Origin: Sabethes cyaneus | Taxonomy: Eukaryota > Arthropoda > Insecta > Diptera > Culicidae | Assembly: GCF_943734655.1 (NCBI RefSeq) | Contig: NC_071355.1 | Coordinates: 77,141,449-77,205,448, forward strand | Reading direction: 5' to 3' | DNA length: 64,000 nt | Shown: positions 8,726 through 20,174 of the stretch, one piece after another | Position numbering within the stretch: the first letter of the stretch is position 1 | How the letters are laid out: each line of letters opens with the position of its first letter | The notes under the pieces: model-generated | What the model saw: only the letters and a program-made list of their open reading frames with translations | Told to the model about the DNA's origin: nothing | Databases searched by the model: none | Translations under genes and position numbers: made by a program

Positions 8726-11700
8726 CTGCTAGCTTTAGATAAAGTTAGCAGGACAAAGTTCGGAAATGGCACTTCCGGTGCAGATAGAGCTACCCAAGTA
8801 CGACCATCATTTAATGCTCATTTAATGCTCCAGGAAAAACATAACTTCGATAACTTTGGACGTCATTTTCCATGAAAAATTGAGCAAAAAAGAAAATGTA
8901 CTGCTAGCTTTAGATAAAGTTAGCAGGACAAAGTTCGGAAATGGCACTTCCGGTGCAGATAGAGCTACCCAAGTACGACCATCAATTAATGCTCATTTAA
9001 TGCTCCAGGAAAAACATAACTTTGGTAACTTTGGACGTCACTTTCCATGAAAAATTGAGCTTAAAAGAAAATGCACTGCTAGCTTTAGATAAAGTTAGCA
9101 GGACAAAGTTCGGAAATGGCACTTCCGGTGCAGATAGAGCTGCCCAAGTACGACCATCATTTAATGCTCATTTAATGCTCCAGGAAAAACATAACTTCGA
9201 TAACTTTGGACGTCATTTTCCATGAAAAATTGAGCAAAAAAGAAAATGTAGTGCTAGCTTTAGATAAAGTTAGCAGGACAAAGTTCGGAAATGGCACTTC
9301 CGGTGCAGATAGAGCTACCCAAGTACGACCATCAATTAATGCTCATTTAATGCTCCAGGAAAAACATAACTTTGGTAACTTTGGACGTCATTTTCCATGA
9401 AAAATTGAGCAAAAAAGAAAATGTACTGCTAGCTTTAGATAAAGTTAGCAGGACAAAGTTCGGAAATGGTACTTCCGGTGCAGATAGAGCTACCCAAGTA
9501 CGACCATCATTTAATGCTCATTTAATGCTCCAGGAAAAACATAACTTCGATAACTTTGGACGTCATTTTCCATGAAAAATTGAGCAAAAAAGAAAATGTA
9601 CTGCTAGCTTTAGATAAAGTTAGCAGGACAAAGTTCGGAAATGGCACTTCCGGTGCAGATAGAGCTACCTAAGTACGATCATCAATTAATGCTCATTTAA
9701 TGCTCCAGGAAAAACATAACTTTGGTAACTTTGGACGTCATTTTCCATGAAAAATTGAGCAAAAAAGAAAATGTACTGCTAGCTTTAGATAAAGTTAGCA
9801 GGACAAAGTTCGGAAATGGCACTTCCGGTGCAGATAGAGCTACCCAAGTACGACCATCAATTAATGCTCATTTAATGCTCCAGGAAAAACATAACTTTGG
9901 TAACTTTGGACGTCATTTTCCATGAAAAATTGAGCAAAAAAGAAAATGTACTGCTAGCTTTAGATAAAGTTAGCAGGACAAAGTTCGGAAATGGTACTTC
10001 CGGTGCAGATAGAGCTACCCAAGTACGACCATCAATTAATGCTCATTTAATGCTCCAGGAAAAACATAACTTCGATAACTTTGGACGTCATTTTCCATGA
10101 AAAATTGAGCAAAAAAGAAAATGTACTGCTAGCTTTAGATAAAGTTAGCAGGACAAAGTTCGGAAATGGCACTTCCGGTGCAGATAGAGCTACCCAAGTA
10201 CGACCATCAATTAATGCTCATTTAATGCTCCAGGAAAAACATAACTTCGATAACTTTGGACGTCATTTTCCATGAAAAATTGAGCAAAAAAGAAAATGTA
10301 GTGCTAGCTTTAGATAAAGTTAGCAGGACAAAGTTCGGAAATGGCACTTCCGGTGCAGATAGAGCTACCCAAGTACGACCATCAATTAATGCTCATTTAA
10401 TGCTCCAGGAAAAACATAACTTTGGTAACTTTGGACGTCATTTTCCATGAAAAATTGAGCAAAAAAGAAAATGTACTGCTAGCTTTAGATAAAGTTAGCA
10501 GGACAAAGTTCGGAAATGGTACTTCCGGTGCAGATAGAGCTACCCAAGTACGACCATCATTTAATGCTCATTTAATGCTCCAGGAAAAACATAACTTCGA
10601 TAACTTTGGACGTCATTTTCCATGAAAAATTGAGCAAAAAAGAAAATGTACTGCTAGCTTTAGATAAAGTTAGCAGGACAAAGTTCGGAAATGGCACTTC
10701 CGGTGCAGATAGAGCTACCTAAGTACGACCATCAATTAATGCTCATTTAATGCTCCAGGAAAAACATAACTTTGGTAACTTTGGACGTCATTTTCCATGA
10801 AAAATTGAGCAAAAAAGAAAATGTACTGCTAGCTTTAGATAAAGTTAGCAGGACAAAGTTCGGAAATGGCACTTCCGGTGCAGATAGAGCTACCCAAGTA
10901 CGACCATCAATTAATGCTCATTTAATGCTCCAGGAAAAACATAACTTTGGTAACTTTGGACGTCATTTTCCATGAAAAATTGAGCAAAAAAGAAAATGTA
11001 CTGCTAGCTTTAGATAAAGTTAGCAGGACAAAGTTCGGAAATGGCACTTCCGGTGCAGATAGAGCTACCTAAGTACGACCATCAATTAATGCTCATTTAA
11101 TGCTCCAGGAAAAACATAACTTTGGTAACTTTGGACGTCATTTTCCATGAAAAATTGAGCAAAAAAGAAAATGTACTGCTAGCTTTAGATAAAGTTAGCA
11201 GGACAAAGTTCGGAAATGGCACTTCCGGTGCAGATAGAGCTACCCAAGTACGACCATCAATTAATGCTCATTTAATGCTCCAGGAAAAACATAACTTCGA
11301 TAACTTTGGACGTCATTTTCCATGAAAAATTGAGCAAAAAAGAAAATGTACTGCTAGCTTTAGATAAAGTTAGCAGGACAAAGTTCGGAAATGGTACTTC
11401 TGGTGCAGATAGAGCTACCCAAGTACGACCATCAATTAATGCTCATTTAATGCTCCAGGAAAAACATAACTTCGATAACTTTGGACGTCATTTTCCATGA
11501 AAAATTGAGCAAAAAAGAAAATGTACTGCTAGCTTTAGATAAAGTTAGCAGGACAAAGTTCGGAAATGGCACTTCCGGTGCAGATAGAGCTACCCAAGTA
11601 CGACCATCAATTAATGCTCATTTAATGCTCCAGGAAAAACATAACTTCGATAACTTTGGACGTCATTTTCCATGAAAAATTGAGCAAAAAAGAAAATGTA

Positions 11701-13485
11701 CTGCTAGCTTTAGATAAAGTTAGCAGGACAAAGTTCGGAAATGGCACTTCCGGTGCAGATAGAGCTACCCAAGTACGGCCATCATTTAATGCTCATTAGA
11801 TGCTGCAGGAAAAACATAACTTTGGTAACTTTGGACGTCATTTTCCATGAAAAATTGAGCAAAAAAGAAAATGCACTGCTAGCTTTAGATAAAGTTAGCA
11901 GGACAAAGTTCGGAAATGGCACTTCCGGTGCAGATAGAGCTACCTAAGTACGACCATCAATTAATGCTCATTTAATGCTCTAGGAAAAACATAACTTTGG
12001 TAACTTTGGACGTCATTTTCCATGAAAAATTGAGCAAAAAAGAAAATGTACTGCTAGCTTTAGATAAAGTTAGCAGGACAAAGTTCGGAAATGGTACTTC
12101 CGGTGCAGATAGAGCTACCCAAGTACGACCATCAATTAATGCTCATTTAATGCTCCAGGAAAAACATAACTTTGGTAACTTTGGACGTCATTTTCCATGA
12201 AAAATTGAGCAAAAAAGAAAATGTACTGCTAGCTTTAGATAAAGTTAGCAGGACAAAGTTCGGAATTGCACTTCCGGTGCAGATAGAGCTACCCAAGTAC
12301 GACCATCAATTAATGCTCATTTAATGCTCCAGGAAAAACATAACTTTGGTAACTTTGGACGTCATTTTCCATGAAAAATTGAGCAAAAAAGAAAATGTAC
12401 TGCTAGCTTTAGATAAAGTTAGCAGGACAAAGTTCGGAAATGGTACTTCCGGTGCAGATAGAGCTACCCAAGTACGACCATCATTTAATGCTCATTTAAT
12501 GCTCCAGGAAAAACATAACTTCGATAACTTTGGACGTCATTTTCCATGAAAAATTGAGCAAAAAAGAAAATGTACTGCTAGCTTTAGATAAAGTTAGCAG
12601 GACAAAGTTCGGAAATGGCACTTCCGGTGCAGATAGAGCTACCTAAGTACGACCATCAATTAATGCTCATTTAATGCTCCAGGAAAAACATAACTTTGGT
12701 AACTTTGGACGTCATTTTCCATGAAAAATTGAGCAAAAAAGAAAATGTACTGCTAGCTTTAGATAAAGTTAGCAGGACAAAGTTCGGAAATGGCACTTCC
12801 GGTGCAGATAGAGCTACCCAAGTACGACCATCAATTAATGCTCATTTAATGCTCCAGGAAAAACATAACTTTGGTAACTTTGGACGTCATTTTCCTTGAA
12901 AAATTGAGCAAAAAAGAAAATGTACTGCTAGCTTTAGATAAAGTTAGCAGGACAAAGTTCGGAAATGGTACTTCCGGTGCAGATAGAGCTACCCAAGTAC
13001 GACCATCATTTAATGCTCATTTAATGCTCCAGGAAAAACATAACTTCGATAACTTTGGACGTCATTTTCCATGAAAAATTGAGCAAAAAAGAAAATGTAC
13101 TGCTAGCTTTAGATAAAGTTAGCAGGACAAAGTTCGGAAATGGCACTTCCGGTGCAGATAGAGCTACCCAAGTACGACCATCATTTAATGCTCATTTAAT
13201 GCTCCAGGAAAAACATAACTTCGATAACTTTGGACGTCATTTTCCATGAAAAATTGAGCAAAAAAGAAAATGTACTGCTAGCTTTAGATAAAGTTAGCAG
13301 GACAAAGTTCGGAAATGGCACTTCCGGTGCAGATAGAGCTACCCAAGTACGGCCATCATTTAATGCTCATTAGATGCTCCAGGAAAAACATAACTTTGGT
13401 AACTTTGGACGTCATTTTCCATGAAAAATTGAGCAAAAAAGAAAATGCACTGCTAGCTTTAGATAAAGTTAGCAGGACAAAGTTG
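8726..13485 (+). repeat. 175-bp tandem array, left arm: 27 units plus a partial
   Basis: Units begin CTGCTAGCTTTAG and recur every 175 bp from 8726 to 13450, where a 36-bp partial ends the array. One unit near 12265 has a 1-bp deletion. Units differ at a few recurring sites: TTCGATAAC versus TTTGGTAAC, ATTAATG versus ATTTAATG, CACTTCC versus TACTTCC, ACCCAAG versus ACCTAAG. Each starts with a 22-bp near-palindrome centred on CTTTAGATAAAG. Short ORFs of 64-67 codons occur in every unit, but the period is not a multiple of three, so they stagger and overlap; they are not genes. Variant spacing (for example GTAGTGCTAGC at 9248 and 10298, 1050 bp apart) suggests six-unit segmental duplication. 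Confidence 0.97.
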
Positions 13486-13569
13486 GACAGAACTGCCGGG
13501 TTCTGGGAAAATTCAGAAAAACAAAGCAAAAATCGCATGTATAGCAAATTTAAAAAATAAAAAAAAAAT

Positions 13570-13660
13570 GCTTCCCCGCGTCTGGGCAGGGATTCGAAAC
13601 TATGTCATGTCGCATGCTCTGCAGCTAGTGTAGCCAGTGAACCGTTGACGCACTTATGTA
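13570..13660 (-). other. tRNA-like (pol III) sequence, left inner arm
   Basis: On the minus strand a B-box-like TTTCGAATCCC is preceded by an A-box-like CACTGGCTACACTAGC and followed by a CCCAGACGCGGGG hairpin and a T run (A run at 13557-13567 on the plus strand) that could end pol III transcription. The cloverleaf is not intact, so this is a SINE-like remnant rather than a functional tRNA. The right arm carries the same block at about 24540-24650. Confidence 0.45.
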
Positions 13661-13824
13661 ACTGCGTGCAGAATGCGTATTTAATTTAGGTCTGTCAGTT
13701 CGAGAAGTGAATTTGTGCGTACCATCGGCAACAGTGAGTTTAGATTTCGCGCTTATTTTTCGCTGCGTCTATGCAACATGTAGGGGAACAGGTGCTAAAA
13801 TGCCATGTCGGAACAAAACGCGCC

Positions 13825-13980
13825 ACTGTAATAAATTTTTAATTTTTTGTATGATTTATGTAATACAGGAAACTTTTATGATACACACGAGTTAATAATG
13901 AGAAATAGAAGCGAATAGCACCATAATTACTGTTGAAAAGGGTATAGATATGCGTATAATATTGCAGTGGCGCATTTTTC
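13825..13980. repeat. Outward-facing hAT-like termini in the left arm
   Basis: AACGCGCCACTG ends at about 13838 and CAGTGGCGCA starts at about 13969, pointing away from each other around roughly 130 bp. The right arm has the same arrangement (CAGTGGCGCGTTTT at 24377, its complement ending at 24238). CAGTGGCG is typical of hAT termini, so the arms may have been built from transposon ends; no 8-bp duplication was confirmed. Confidence 0.35.
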
Positions 13981-14574
13981 CCCAACTGGGAATTTTATCC
14001 AGAATTCCCCTACTAATTTTTGTATGCTTGGCGACACTCTTGGTTGTAGGGTAGGTGGGGGTGATTCTGACTATGATGTGATTTTAATTTTTTTTCTCGA
14101 AAAGTCTAGCAGTTTGTCTGATTTCTCACCAAACTCCACTCGTTCGTTGTCTAGTTGTACCATAACTAACGTTAACTAACATATTGTGCTTTGCTTCGAC
14201 AGTGTCGTAAACAAATCACCTACCTAAGTGTATTGCTGATGTTAGTTTGCCCTCTGATGTTTTAATATTTTTACAGTTTTGCCCCAGTCTCGAGAAACAA
14301 AAAGTGGAAAGTTGTTTTCAAGACACCGCATGTTTTACGTAGGACTACGCAACGTTGATGTAAGTTTACGTGAAAACATAGGTAATTCTCATCCATCACA
14401 TTTTTCATGTAACATATACGTAAATTATTGGTAACTCGCACTCATACTAACCAGTTTACGTGCGATCCCAGTAGATTTTATCAACGTTCCCATTAACTAG
14501 TACATGAAGTTCATGTAAGTTGCTGTACAGAAGTTTACATAATTTTTCACGTGGATGCGATGTGTCGATTTTTT

Positions 14575-14878
14575 TGAGTGCAGACGATCACGAGGTGGTC
14601 GATAGGTGGAAGCAGTTCTTCGATAAACATCTCAAAGGCGATATAATAGAAGGAGACGGAACGAAAGTTCACCTAGGAATACCTACAAACGATAACACAG
14701 TACAGGCTCCTCATCTCGAAGAGGCTCGGTGAGAAATTGGTCAGCTGAAGAACAACAGAACCACCGGAAAGGCCCGACTTGCTTCATAATTCTGCAATAA
14801 TAGCCAAGAATCGCTAACTTCACGTCACTGGATAATTTCAAGGATTTGTGAGGAGGAAAAAATCAGAGAGGTTGAGTA
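14575..14878 (+). pseudogene. RTE-type retrotransposon fragment, part 1 (loop)
   Basis: Translation from about 14580 (HEVVDRWKQFFDKHLKGD, then GIPTNDNTVQAPHLEEAR) matches the linker between endonuclease and reverse transcriptase of the RTE element at 51769-55006 (its positions 53355-53640). It is 5' truncated, contains stops and breaks off at about 14878, where an insertion of about 1.7 kb separates it from its continuation at 16590. It is a fossil. Confidence 0.85.
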
Positions 14879-16589
14879 CAAGACATGACCGCATATAGGT
14901 GACGTAGGACTACGTAAGTCTATTTGATTTGATGAAATCGAAAAATTGTTATGTTAAAATGGTTTGGTTGTGCTGCAGGTTGGAAAATCTAAATTTTTGC
15001 AAGTCGATAATTGTTTACAGCGTTTTATTCTTTCTCATGATATAAACTACTAAATACTAAATAAGTTAAAATTGTTTGCAAAATGTTTTGTACCTTACTG
15101 CCTTATACTGAGTTGACAGTCAAATAAACATTTGCATCACTACGGGTCCCTCTTGCCTTGTCTTGTGCATCATTTTCGAAAGAAAATAATCTAAATGTAA
15201 TGCTTGACTATGGAAACTATGTAAAGAATTGCCAGCAACTAACTGATGCAAAGCAGCAAATGAAACGTTTAAAACTATTTTCGGATAAGAGAGTTACCGA
15301 TTTTTCTCACTTTGAGAATTCTGTGTCATGTCATATGCACAAATACCAGACAACAGTTTGGAACAAATTCTTGCAGTGCCTACACAGAGAACAGACTACC
15401 AGGTAATTGTCAAAAAGTGTGTAAAAGGTTTTTAAGTAATCTACGAGTAATCCTTCAATAGAGCACCCCTTGAGCAGTAAGTGGCAAACTAAATCTTGAT
15501 GTCGCTGCGATCGCTGCTATGTAACTCCAGCACAAAGAAATACTGATAAAGGCACATGGATATTTTTTATGCGTTTGGCAAACTATTTCTGGAGGGCGCT
15601 ACCGACAGATTTTACACACAAAAAACCGATTACTTCCTTCGAGCTTGTTAATCTGTTCTCTGTGGTGCCTATATGGATACAATCTGGCAAAAGGAAAGTA
15701 TGACCGTTCACTTTTCGAGGACGTTTTACCTTCAGGACATCAATTTGGACTAATTTCAAACTTAAATGTTAAAGGCGGTTGAAGAAAAGGGGTCGTTTTA
15801 TACTTTAAGAAAATTATTTACCTTCAGCACATCACATTGGACTAAGTTTAATGCTGAAACGATGAAATCGATTGAAGAAGAGGGGTGGTTTTGCACTCTG
15901 AGGTACTTCCCAAGCACAGATATCAAATTGGTATAGGTTTAAGCGACGTAAAGAATCTTCAACCTATTGGAACGAGGAGTTTCTGTCACTTTGTTGCAAA
16001 AAACACGTGCAAACCATGATGAGGTTTTTTCTCCGACCAATCAGGTAGGGAGGATTCTAGTTGGACAATGCTTCATTATTTTCAGTTTTTCAATAGTGTA
16101 CACTTACGAAATAATAGTGTTCTTCATTTGAGCCAATTCTTAGAAGATGTTCCGATCAATTGGTACAAAAATATTGAAAATCGATTGGGAAACCGCTATA
16201 CTATTAGCACAGACAAACAGACGAGACATTCGCGAAAATTCCATCGTCCAATCAAAAACCACTCATTTTTCAAAAAAGCATGTTTCGCAACATGACCACA
16301 CCGCGGCGCGCGAGTTTTGCTTCGAGATTTCAGTGTAAAACCATACAAATGTAAAAACCCTACAGCATAAAACCGTGCAAATGCAAGCTACTCCGCGACA
16401 TGCATAACAGAGGGTGCTAGTGGCCAAGCAAAATGTGTAGGACGATTGTTTTAAAAGGATTTTCTTTTATGTGTCATGTCAGTTCGTCAGTGCTATTAGC
16501 ATTCAAAACCTGACCACTTTTCGAGAATGATTTTTTGGAATGACACCCTTCCCAGCCAAAGCTTGCCGTAAGACGTAGTCCTACGTCAA
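14879..16589. mobile_element. Unclassified 1.7-kb insertion splitting the RTE fossil
   Basis: The insert is defined by the two halves of one RTE copy on either side. Near its left end is GACGTAGGACTACGTA (14901-14916) and at its right end the inverse GACGTAGTCCTACGTC (16572-16587), so its ends are inverted copies of one near-palindrome. Inside, 15730-15960 holds a degenerate repeat of about 90 bp (GGACATCAATTTGGACTAA-type words). The target sequence may be duplicated at the edges (AAACTACTGGAGGAGTAG at right, a diverged version at left). No transposase or other ORF was recognised. Confidence 0.55.
15640..15960. repeat. Degenerate ~90-bp repeats
   Basis: Three spaced words of the type CAGGACATCAATTTGGACTAA recur near 15735, 15826 and 15912. 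An inverted relative, with flanking GATACAATCTGGC and ACCGTTCACTTT blocks, lies at 20230-20405. This points to a shared, worn repeat family on both sides of the loop. Confidence 0.5.
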
Positions 16590-17015
16590 AACTACTGGAG
16601 GAGTAGAAGAAAGGTGTAGTTTGTCCCATTGACAAAAAGAGCGATCGGCTAGATTGCTGTAACTGCGGCATTACGCTGGTCAACGTCGCCTACAGGATCT
16701 TGCTCAAAACATTAAATTGTTTGATTTTGTTACGTCGTCTATCCTCAATAGGAAAAGAGTCCGTAGAGTAGTATCAGGCGCGCTTTATGGAGGCCCGTAC
16801 TCTTTCGGATCAAATGTTTCACTCGCTGCCAAACCCCCAGAAATGTTGGAAGCGTAACGTGCCCACGTATCATATTTTCGTGGATTTCAGGGCAGCATAC
16901 GATACAGTCGAGCGCGAAAAACTCTGGCAGATAATGTACGAGAACGGTTTTCCGGACAAACTGAGCAGTTGATCAAAGCTACCCTGGAACAAGTGACGTG
17001 CTACGTGTCAAAATC
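16590..17015 (+). pseudogene. RTE-type retrotransposon fragment, part 2 (loop)
   Basis: This continues the fossil from 14878. It includes the segment around the polymerase start (TGTCCCATTGACAAAAAGAG, equivalent to CPIYKKGD in the better copy) and the HIFVDFRAAYDTVEREKLW motif (reverse-transcriptase motif A, with the catalytic Asp in VDF). It stops short of the FADD box, at about 17015. Small deletions break the frame. Confidence 0.85.
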
Positions 17016-17059
17016 CCAGCAAATGCCATAGGAAATAGTTGCCGCTTAGTTTACACCGA

Positions 17060-17185
17060 TGACTTACAGATTTATTAGATTCAGATTCGTTTAACCATTT
17101 TAAAAAGACAAATAAAATCACCGAATGCAGCGATTAAATTGTTTAAATAGCTAGAATTAAGCATTGTTTTGAAACTGGTGCTGGC
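17060..17185. repeat. Partial copy of the 50.3-kb TA MITE
   Basis: TTGTTTAAATAGCTAGAATT and GCATTGTTTTGAAACTGGTG match the right half of the palindromic MITE at 50286-50500 with several substitutions. Only one arm is preserved. Confidence 0.5.
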
Positions 17186-17579
17186 TAGGTATAAAATAGA
17201 AACAGACTCAAGAACTAGTGTTCCAACCCTACTAGGTCGCTACTATCGCTATTCATTTACGGAATAGATCCAATCAATTCATAGAAATGACTGAAATTTT
17301 TTGAGGATTGAACGAATACAATGTTACTGCATTGATAATTGTAACATACAACACATGAGCATGATTTCATGAAGAATAGTATTATTACATGTATGGATTA
17401 CTTGCAATTATTGCTACAAAGAGACTTACGTAGTCTTACGTTAACGATGTGTAATGGGTTGTACACAACCTCTCAGATTTTTGGTATGATGTTAGTTCTC
17501 ATCTAGTCAATTACCACAAATCAACTTAATTGGCTTACCAAACCGGTGATTAGAGGGTTCAACGCACACCAGCTTACCA

Positions 17580-18600
17580 ATGAAATAGGCCTAAAACTTA
17601 TCGACTTTGCCACTTCCAAGAATATGGCCGTATGAAGTATTTTTTCTAGCAGACAATCCTACACAAGTACTCCTGGAGGTAACCAAATCAGATAGAATCA
17701 CAGATCGACCACGTTTTGATCGACGGCCGGTACTTCTCAGACTCTTTCGACGTCAGATGGTATCGAAGCGCCCTACGCTGATTCGGACCACCGATGGTTA
17801 AGTGATGGTTAAGATGCGCCCTAAAATCTCCGGTACAGCTTTCGGTACCGACGCCAGTCTCGGTTAGATCTCGCGCGACTGAACCAGCCAGACGTCGCCG
17901 TAAACTACGCGCATTCACTCGAAGCTGCGCTGCCGGAGGAGGACGAGTTGGACGGAGCCCCTCTCGAGGACTGTTGGAACACCATCAAAACAGCCATCAG
18001 CAGTGTAGCGGGGTACACTATTAGGCATCTGGCTCGGAATCAGCGGAACGATTGATTTGACGATGAATGGAGGAGGGTGATGGATGAGGATAACGCTGCG
18101 TGGGCAGCCAAGATGCGCAGTGCCACACGTCAGAACATGGTAAGACACAAACAGAAGATGTAGCGAAACCAAATCTTCTGGGAGAAAAAGCGCTACCCGG
18201 AAGAGGAGGAATATGTAGAGATGGAGCTGCTACATTGTTCTCAAGAAACGCGAACGCAAAGTGACCGATAAGTGGAAGCAGCACCTGAATGGCGTCCAGG
18301 CGGAGAACCATGGCGGTGGGAAAAGCGATTTTGACGATGCAACAAACGGGAAAGAGGTGTCAGCCCAACGATAAGCGAAGATAAGGAGGCCATCATGCAG
18401 CTAAAGAACAAGTCAGCTGGGAAAGATGGCATCGGAGCGGAGTGTATTAAAATGGAACCAGAAAAGCTGGTCGTTTGTATGCACCGGCTTATTGTTAGAA
18501 TTTGGAATACGGAATAGTTACCGGAGAAGTGGAAAGATGGGGTTATCTGCCCGATCTAGAAAAAGGGAGGCAAGTTGGACTGTGACAACTGATTAAATCG
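17580..18600 (+). pseudogene. Second RTE-type fossil, 5' portion
   Basis: Frame-broken translation gives an endonuclease tail (SDHRWLSDG around 17790), then a linker and the start of the polymerase (SEDKEAIMQLKNKSAGKDGIG, then EKWKDGVICPI near 18540). Spacing and motif order match RTE-clade ORF2, but sequence identity to the 51.8-55.0 kb copy is low, so it is a different family. Many stops and small indels are present. Confidence 0.75.
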
Positions 18601-18769
18601 GATCCGATTAGAAATTGCGCTTCGATCAGAACACAACGTATGCTATAACACAGGTCGATCGGGACGTTTCGGAACGGGCCCGATCGAAATGTAGTATCGA
18701 GGCGATTATCGGCAGAACATCTGTGGCGGTGGGTGAACAGTACACCAGACTAAAGCGCGGAGCTAGTGA

Positions 18770-19012
18770 TGTCCGTTAATCGTTCGATTAATTCAACTAA
18801 TCGAATAACACATGGAATATTCGAATAACTTTCAATCGAATACTGCCAGCACGAGTAGTTAATTAATCGAATAGTTCAATGAGTACGAATAATGCCCGAA
18901 CAATGCTGTTTAATAGTTCATAATCGTTCGATTAATCCAATCAAAGAAATATTCGAATATTTTTAATCGAACACTACTGACACGAATAATTGAATTAATC
19001 GATTAGTGCAGA
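18770..19012. repeat. TTCGATTAAT-rich repeat, two imperfect units
   Basis: Two units (18776-18896 and 18918-19012) each start TAATCGTTCGATTAAT and run through ATATTCGAATA and AATCGAA words to TTAATCGA. The block sits where the RT core of the second RTE fossil should be, so it is an insertion or replacement. No function can be assigned. Confidence 0.65.
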
Positions 19013-19029
19013 CAACGCGGCACCGCGCC

Positions 19030-19680
19030 GTACTGACGCCGCTTGGACAGTAGTATAATAATCGATGGCGATGAGTTTGAGGTAGTCGACGAATTTGTCT
19101 ACCTTGGTTTACTGGTAATGGAGGACAATGATACCAGCCGTGAGATTCGGAGGCGTATAATCAGCGGAAGTCTTATTTTGAAGCAATTGCGGTCGAGCAG
19201 ACTAAGTCCCCGTACAAAGTACACCCTCTACAAGACGCTCATTAGACCGGTTGTTCTCTAAGGGCATGAAATATGTACAATGCTCGAGGAGAATCTGCAA
19301 GTGCTCGGAGTTTTCGAACGACGAGTGGTAAGATCGATCTTTGGCGGCGTACAGGAGAACGGAGTATGGAGGCGGCGGATGAACCATGAACTCGCACAAG
19401 TCTATGGCGAACCCAGTATCCAAAAGGTGGCTAAAGCTGGAGGGATACGATGGGCAGGGCATGTAGCAAGAATGCTGGACATCTGCCCTGCAAAGATGAT
19501 TTTCGCCTCAAAGTCGGTAGAAACATGGCGACCGGCAGCGCAGCGAGCAAGATGTTTAGATGGTGTCCGAGAAATTGGGGAACGGTAGCCCACAACCGAG
19601 TTATATGGAAAAACCTTGTTCAACAGGCTTTGTCTAAAGACAGCAAACCACTTAAGTTAGTAAGTAAACATGGTGAGGAA
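19030..19680 (+). pseudogene. Second RTE-type fossil, C-terminal portion
   Basis: The reading frames give FEVVDEFVYLGLLV, then the LRSSRLSPRTKYTLYKTLIRP region and FERRVVRSIFGGVQ with WRRRMNHEL and RWAGHVARM, the conserved post-RT domain of RTE elements. The terminal AGTTAGTAAGTAAA is like the short TAAG-type ends of this clade. Frame changes near 19280 and 19450 and a stop near 19259 make it inactive. Confidence 0.8.
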
Positions 19681-19889
19681 TCGCAACAGGTTTTGACGGA
19701 GGACTACGTCTTTGATTTCTATATTGGGGTGCACTTTAGAAAAACGAAAAGGGAACATGTAACGAAAGGTGGTTATAGTTTGACGCTTATAACCAGGGAA
19801 GGCACAATCACTTTGACACAATTGTCAATGAGACTGTAGCATCTCAGTCACGCAGAATTTGAAAAAGTTATGTATCGGACGATTGAATA

Positions 19890-20083
19890 ACTAGTTATTA
19901 CCTACAACTTTTCTGAATAAAGTATTGCTGTATCTTTTCTATTTGTGGTGCTACAATGCTAGTACCTCTTTCGTGACTAAGTAAACGTTCATTTAGTCAC
20001 TAATGAGTTACTAGCATTGTAGCACCGTAACTACAAAAGATACAGGAAAACTTTATTCAGCAAAATTGTAGATAATAACTAAT
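19890..20083. mobile_element. Hairpin MITE, about 190 bp
   Basis: TAGTTATTACCTACAA...GTGGTGCTACAATGCTAGTA is followed by its imperfect inverse (TTACTAGCATTGTAGCACC...TTGTAGATAATAACTA), giving a long palindrome with a short loop around 19985-20005. The flank to about 20175 is shared with 955-1115. It has no coding capacity. Confidence 0.75.
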
Positions 20084-20174
20084 TCTATAAATAATAAAAT
20101 TTAGTCAAATTTTGCTTGGCTGAGACGGTACTGTCAAATGAATGTGAATTGAGTCAAAGTGATCGTGCAATCCC

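Larger units (their letters stand above)
13486..14358. repeat. Left inner arm (unique part of the inverted repeat)
   Basis: The segment from the end of the array (GGACAGAACTGCCGGG) to AACGTTGA pairs with 23843-24718 in inverted orientation, with few substitutions and about 3 bp length difference. It contains a tRNA-like block, two CAGTGGCGC-type termini and the near-palindrome ACGTAGGACTACG at its inner edge. ORFs here (13707-13895, 13967-14179) have no recognisable protein features. Confidence 0.88.

Noticed and set aside
8672..13249. A family of 64-67-codon ORFs repeated every 175 bp
   Set aside because: The unit is 175 bp, not a multiple of three; ORFs stagger, overlap and end at the same unit position. 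They follow from the repeat and show no protein features.
8726..13485. CRISPR-like regular repeat array
   Set aside because: Units are fully tandem without unique spacers, the genome is eukaryotic, and no cas genes are present.
13570..13660. Functional tRNA gene
   Set aside because: Box-like sequences are present, but no intact cloverleaf or acceptor stem can be drawn.
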